The notes below the pieces were generated by a model. It was not told the origin of the DNA. It saw only the letters and a list, made by a program, of their open reading frames with translations, and did no database searches. Source: Blastocystis sp. Blastoise (Eukaryota; Sar; Bigyra; Opalinata; Blastocystidae). Taken from it: a stretch of 64,000 nucleotides of DNA. The stretch covers positions 297,501 to 361,500 of the forward strand of contig JBBPEB010000017.1 of NCBI GenBank assembly GCA_039096225.1, in the 5' to 3' direction. Shown piece after piece: positions 60,635 to 64,000 of the stretch; position 1 is the first letter of the stretch, and each line of letters starts with the position of its first letter. The translations under genes were made by a program, and so were the position numbers.

Positions 60635-61538
60635 ATAGGATATTTCCATATTATCTTGTTCTTTATACAAAATGAATTTAACATAAAATAAATATAATAT
60701 GTAATATATAAAGCAAAATATAATATATATAATAAATATAGACAGATATTACCATAACGATTGATTTGTCTTTTATGCTCTTCGAAATCCTCCTCTCTTT
60801 GAATACTCTATATATATATTAATACTACATATAATATGTTTTTTTTACTTGTTGTTGAGAATCTAAGAAAATTTGTTTCTAAATATAGCATTATGTAAGA
60901 TATAAATTAATTACATATAAAAAAGTCAATGCTCCTTTCACTTCTTGAAAACCTATTCATATCAATAATTTTAAAAAATAATAATATTACTATATATATA
61001 ATATATAATATATAATATATAATATATTATAATACATCTTAAGGGATCTTCGTATATGAGAGAAGTTAATTGAATTTGAAGACCAAAAGTCATATTACTT
61101 CCAAAACGTAATTCTGATATAGAATCTCTATATTTGTATTTAAAAAATCGAAATTTATATTTAAATACTCTTCGTTGACATCTGCATAGCATAAAGGACA
61201 TTTTAATTCCTATATTGAATCGCAAAAGAAAAATTGATCTCATTTACTTTTTGAAAATTTTCATATCCACATCTTTCCTAGAAATATATATATATATATT
61301 AACATTTATTTACACAGAATAAATGCAAACAGGAGCTAGGAAGAAACGAAAAATTATTTTATTTATTCATTATTTTTTTAATACGTCTTAAAGCATGTTC
61401 CAGTAATAAGTTGACTATATGAGATGACCAAATTCATTTAAAAACAGTGAAAAAATACCGACATTTGTTGCATTTGTATCGAAAATGTTGCTGATTTTCC
61501 TCCTTATTGGAGTCCAATAATTGTAAGTATGCATCCAT
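59637..61538 (-). CDS. HEI10: HEI10/CCNB1IP1/Zip3-like RING protein
   Basis: HEI10-type proteins are RING E3 ligases that mark meiotic crossover sites. Joining short minus-strand exons from the ATG at 61,538 gives FRYKCNKCRQLITGTCFKT, then SCLHLFCERCGYENFQK, then ELKCPLCYADV: a complete C3HC4 RING (CxxC, CxHxxCxxC, CPxC) close to the N-terminus. It is followed by PLRCFQEVKGALTFLY and QREEDFEEHKRQINRY, a long coiled coil (ITKLENKNNTLLQKLKETQ), and a basic tail ending LQRPQTPTFSRQYIQRKENYP. Size (about 300 residues), order and tail fit HEI10. At least nine small introns; one candidate is AT-AA (60,564-60,643). The joins between about 59,760 and 60,140 are uncertain. Stop is TAA. Confidence 0.75.
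60564..60643 (-). other. Possible AT-AA U12-type intron in the HEI10-like gene
   Basis: On the minus strand the 5' end ATATCCTA follows an exon encoding EQDNME. TGCTTTAAC, 7 of 9 bases of the U12 branch consensus, lies about 13-15 bases before a 3' end at TTTTAA. Only this cut puts the next exon (LQNVITKLENK) in phase; the nearby AG and AC ends do not. AT-AA termini are rare but known for U12 introns, as I recall. It rests on frame logic alone. Confidence 0.4.
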
Positions 61539-63007
61539 TATGATGTTTGATTAAATAATACATTTAAGAAAAGCATAAACTAAAAGAAGACAAATCTGTT
61601 AAAAAGCGGGAAATTTCGTGCATAGTATTCTAGATACAGTATATGCTAAGATAAGATTTATTTAATACAATGAATAGAAATATATAAAGCTTTTATGAAG
61701 AAGTTAATACTTTAACATACATCATTTACATAATACATTTCTCAGATTTCTAATGCTCTAGAATAGATATATATTTATTCAACATTGTCTAGAGTTATTA
61801 AATATACATTATTCGTTTAAGAGAACGATATGCATATAACTTTCTATCATATCTATATGCTCATAATATAAACAAAGAAATATTAATCGTTTTTGAAGTG
61901 AGTCATATATTATAAGCAATAAGGTACTAATTAAATAATTACGAAAAAATCGTTGTTTATGTATTAAAAGAATGTCTCATATATTATCAATTAATAGCTT
62001 CAAACTTAAGATCGAACATAATGATTGTTTTACATATATATAAACATCATTTGTTTATATTTATATAGTATAAAATGAAGCATTATCAACAGTAAATTCT
62101 TATCAAAAAGAATATGTATAAAGTGTTTTTGTTTCGTATGAAGGGATGAGTAACAAAACAAAAATATAATAAAACAAGATGAAAGAAAATTTACAAAGAT
62201 ATGAAACATATATATACAAAGAAATATATGATAAAGTATATAAAAAAGCAGAGATGCAATTTATACAGTTATTGAATAGAGTAAAACCGTTATTGAATGA
62301 ATAGAATTATAAATAATTATTTATATAACAAAAGGAGACAGCATGAGAAGGAGAAATAGAATATAAAAAAAAACATTATAAAAACAAAATAGTAATGAAG
62401 TAGATAATAATTAAAAAGAAAGCATATATAATAAAAGCCTACTTCTAAAATAATATATATTCATATAATTATATATATACATATTGAAAACATATTATAT
62501 TATAAGATAATATGTATATACATATATATTAAATATAAATGAGAAAATAAGTAGGTCAATAAAAATAATGATAATGGTATATTTTTAGACAAGAAATGGA
62601 AAGTATAATAAAAAATAAAGCTAAATAAAATATTATATATTATAAATATATCTATAATAGACAAATAGATATATTTTTAGAAATAAATTTTAACAATACT
62701 AAACATAAATAATATAAAAAAACATAAAGTAAAATAATTTTGTAATATTCATATATACATATATTAAATAATAATATATATATGTAAAAAACAATCATTT
62801 TTATCTTTATATGCATACAGAATGATAGGAGAATGACGAATAAAAGGAAACATTTGAATAACTGAATATTATATATATATGTATAGAGAAGAGACTATAT
62901 AACTGAATAAAGAAGAGACTATATAATATGTAAATAATGATTAATATATAGAATAAGAGGAAATAATCATAATTGATAATAAAGTTGGAATATATAAATA
63001 GAATGTT
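61539..63007. other. AT-rich spacer, no gene seen
   Basis: This stretch has many AAAATA and TATATA runs and short broken frames. No exon-like G+C islands, RNA genes or arrays were recognised. Confidence 0.6.
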
Positions 63008-63079
63008 CTATGAACGATCTAAGAAGAGATCCGATAACGTACACTCACATTCAGAGTCACTATCTTGACCATAGGATAT
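63008..63079 (-). other. Isolated exon-like block, acidic C-terminus ending in TAG
   Basis: After a TATATAG acceptor on the minus strand, an open block encodes SYGQDSDSECECTLSDLFLDRS and ends in TAG at 63,008-63,010. It could be the last exon of a gene whose other exons lie in the TA-rich DNA upstream, or an alternative 3' exon of the gene at 63.45 kb. A second frame is also open, so coding status is doubtful. Confidence 0.3.
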
Positions 63080-63097
63080 CTATATATTAATTTTTAT

Positions 63098-63205
63098 ATA
63101 AAATATATAAAATATATAAAATATATAAAATATATAGAATATATAAAATATATAAAATATATAAAATATATAAAATATATAAAATATATAAAATATATAA
63201 AAATA
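63098..63205. repeat. 10-bp minisatellite (ATATATAAAA)n
   Basis: About ten copies of a 10-bp unit ATATATAAAA, one with a G for an A, form a tandem array between two putative minus-strand exons. Confidence 0.9.
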
Positions 63206-63450
63206 AAGAATATATACACTATTTCTATTGAGAAGATTATTATTATAAGGTATTTGACTTGCTGTATATATATAATGATAATTACATATATATAGAATGA
63301 ATAAAAATATGGTAATAGCAATACTGAAATCAACAATAATTATAATACTATATTTTAATAATTAATATTAAATAATAAATAGCTACAATTATTTTCTTTC
63401 AAAAAAACATCATGAATATAATAATAATAGCATTATAAATATAATACAAA

Positions 63451-64000
63451 TTAAGTACAGTTATCAAAAGGTTGGTCTGTATTTGTTGAATAGACATCAA
63501 TATGAGTATTTTTATGTTTATATAATTGAGGATGAAGTGTATTATAAGGACTGTCTACAACAAATAATTGAGAACTATATATATATATATAGCGATAAGG
63601 TCATAAAGAGAATATAGACAATAATAAATGAGTTCTCCTTTTAAATAAGATATATAAGAAATACTAACAAATGATTCATAATTATAAGTAACACAATTGT
63701 TATATATATCTATATATATATACTTGTTATCATTACAAAGAGATATTTCTGATCCTTTCGTATCATTTAAAGAGACTACTGTAGATTCTTTAAAAAGAGG
63801 GTTGTCATATATATTAGTACAATCCAAAAACATATACTAAAAATAATGATAGTTATATAAGAGAAAGAAGTGAACAAAAACATACTTTATTATTCTTTGA
63901 AATAAGATTTCGATTTGATTCTTCTAATTCTTCGAGTTCTTTGCATTTCTTATGATATTCATTCTATAAATATTGACGAATAGATGTATCTTAAACATAT
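63451..64000 (-). CDS. Coiled-coil protein, C-terminal part (gene continues past the window)
   Basis: Three minus-strand exons join in phase: about 63,972-63,886 (KKCKELEELEESNRNLISK, a heptad pattern), about 63,836-63,722 (LDCTNIYDNPLFKEST, SLNDTKGSEISLC) and 63,586-63,451 (QLFVVDSPYNTLHPQLY, ending DQPFDNCT, TAA). The intron from about 63,721 begins GTATAT after a phase-2 split codon and ends TATATAG. The N-terminus is outside the window. I do not recognise the family. Confidence 0.6.

Overview
This is nuclear DNA from an AT-rich microbial eukaryote. Evidence: GT-AG introns in most genes, a nuclear-type tRNA-Ala(AGC) with internal A/B boxes, and eukaryote-only machinery (cohesin loader, SMC5/6 subunit, COG complex, CPSF, Spb1, Tubby, RhoGAP, a HEI10-like RING protein). 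Exons hold most of the G+C; introns and spacers are mostly (TA)n, (TAA)n or A/T runs. The phylum cannot be fixed from this window. A free-living or parasitic protist or an early-branching fungus would fit. The minor-spliceosome introns argue against lineages that have lost U12 splicing.

Layout: tRNA-Ala (0.6 kb); a degenerate exon cluster (1.6-2.1 kb, minus); SCC2/NIPBL-type cohesin loader with a PHD finger (about 3.2-6.8 kb, minus); mitochondrial-type glycine cleavage T-protein (8.3-9.8 kb, minus); RhoGAP protein (10.1-12.9 kb); CPSF1/CPSF160 (13.9-20.6 kb); secreted giant multidomain surface-type protein 1 (21.8-28.4 kb); COG2 (30.5-34.0 kb); rhomboid protease (34.5-36.2 kb); NSE1 (36.9-38.2 kb, minus); NAD kinase (38.3-41.2 kb); SPB1 (42.0-46.8 kb); BTB-Tubby fusion (47.5-50.2 kb, minus); membrane-anchored giant surface-type protein 2 (51.7-59.3 kb); HEI10/CCNB1IP1-like RING protein (59.6-61.5 kb, minus); and the 3' part of a coiled-coil gene leaving the window (63.5 kb, minus).

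Two gene styles alternate. Housekeeping genes are cut into many short exons by introns that begin GTATAT, end TATATAG and are nearly pure (TA)n. Their exons carry dispersed GC-rich palindromic words (CCGCGG and CACGTG classes). The two giant surface genes and the T-protein are intron-poor and I saw none of these words in them.

The most unusual observations are: three AT-AC introns with U12-type signals (two in COG2, one in SPB1, each restoring a perfect frame) plus a possible AT-AA one in the HEI10-like gene; the exonic CCGCGG-centred motif read in several frames and on both strands; a 21/22-nt match between CPSF1 and the Tubby gene; a single in-frame TGA in a 2,444-codon surface gene; and a CPSF1 insert flanked by 19-bp direct repeats with no GT donor. 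Almost every confidently identified gene ends in TAA. All exon structures here were deduced by eye from frame, splice signals and remembered family patterns; none has been checked with transcripts or database searches.
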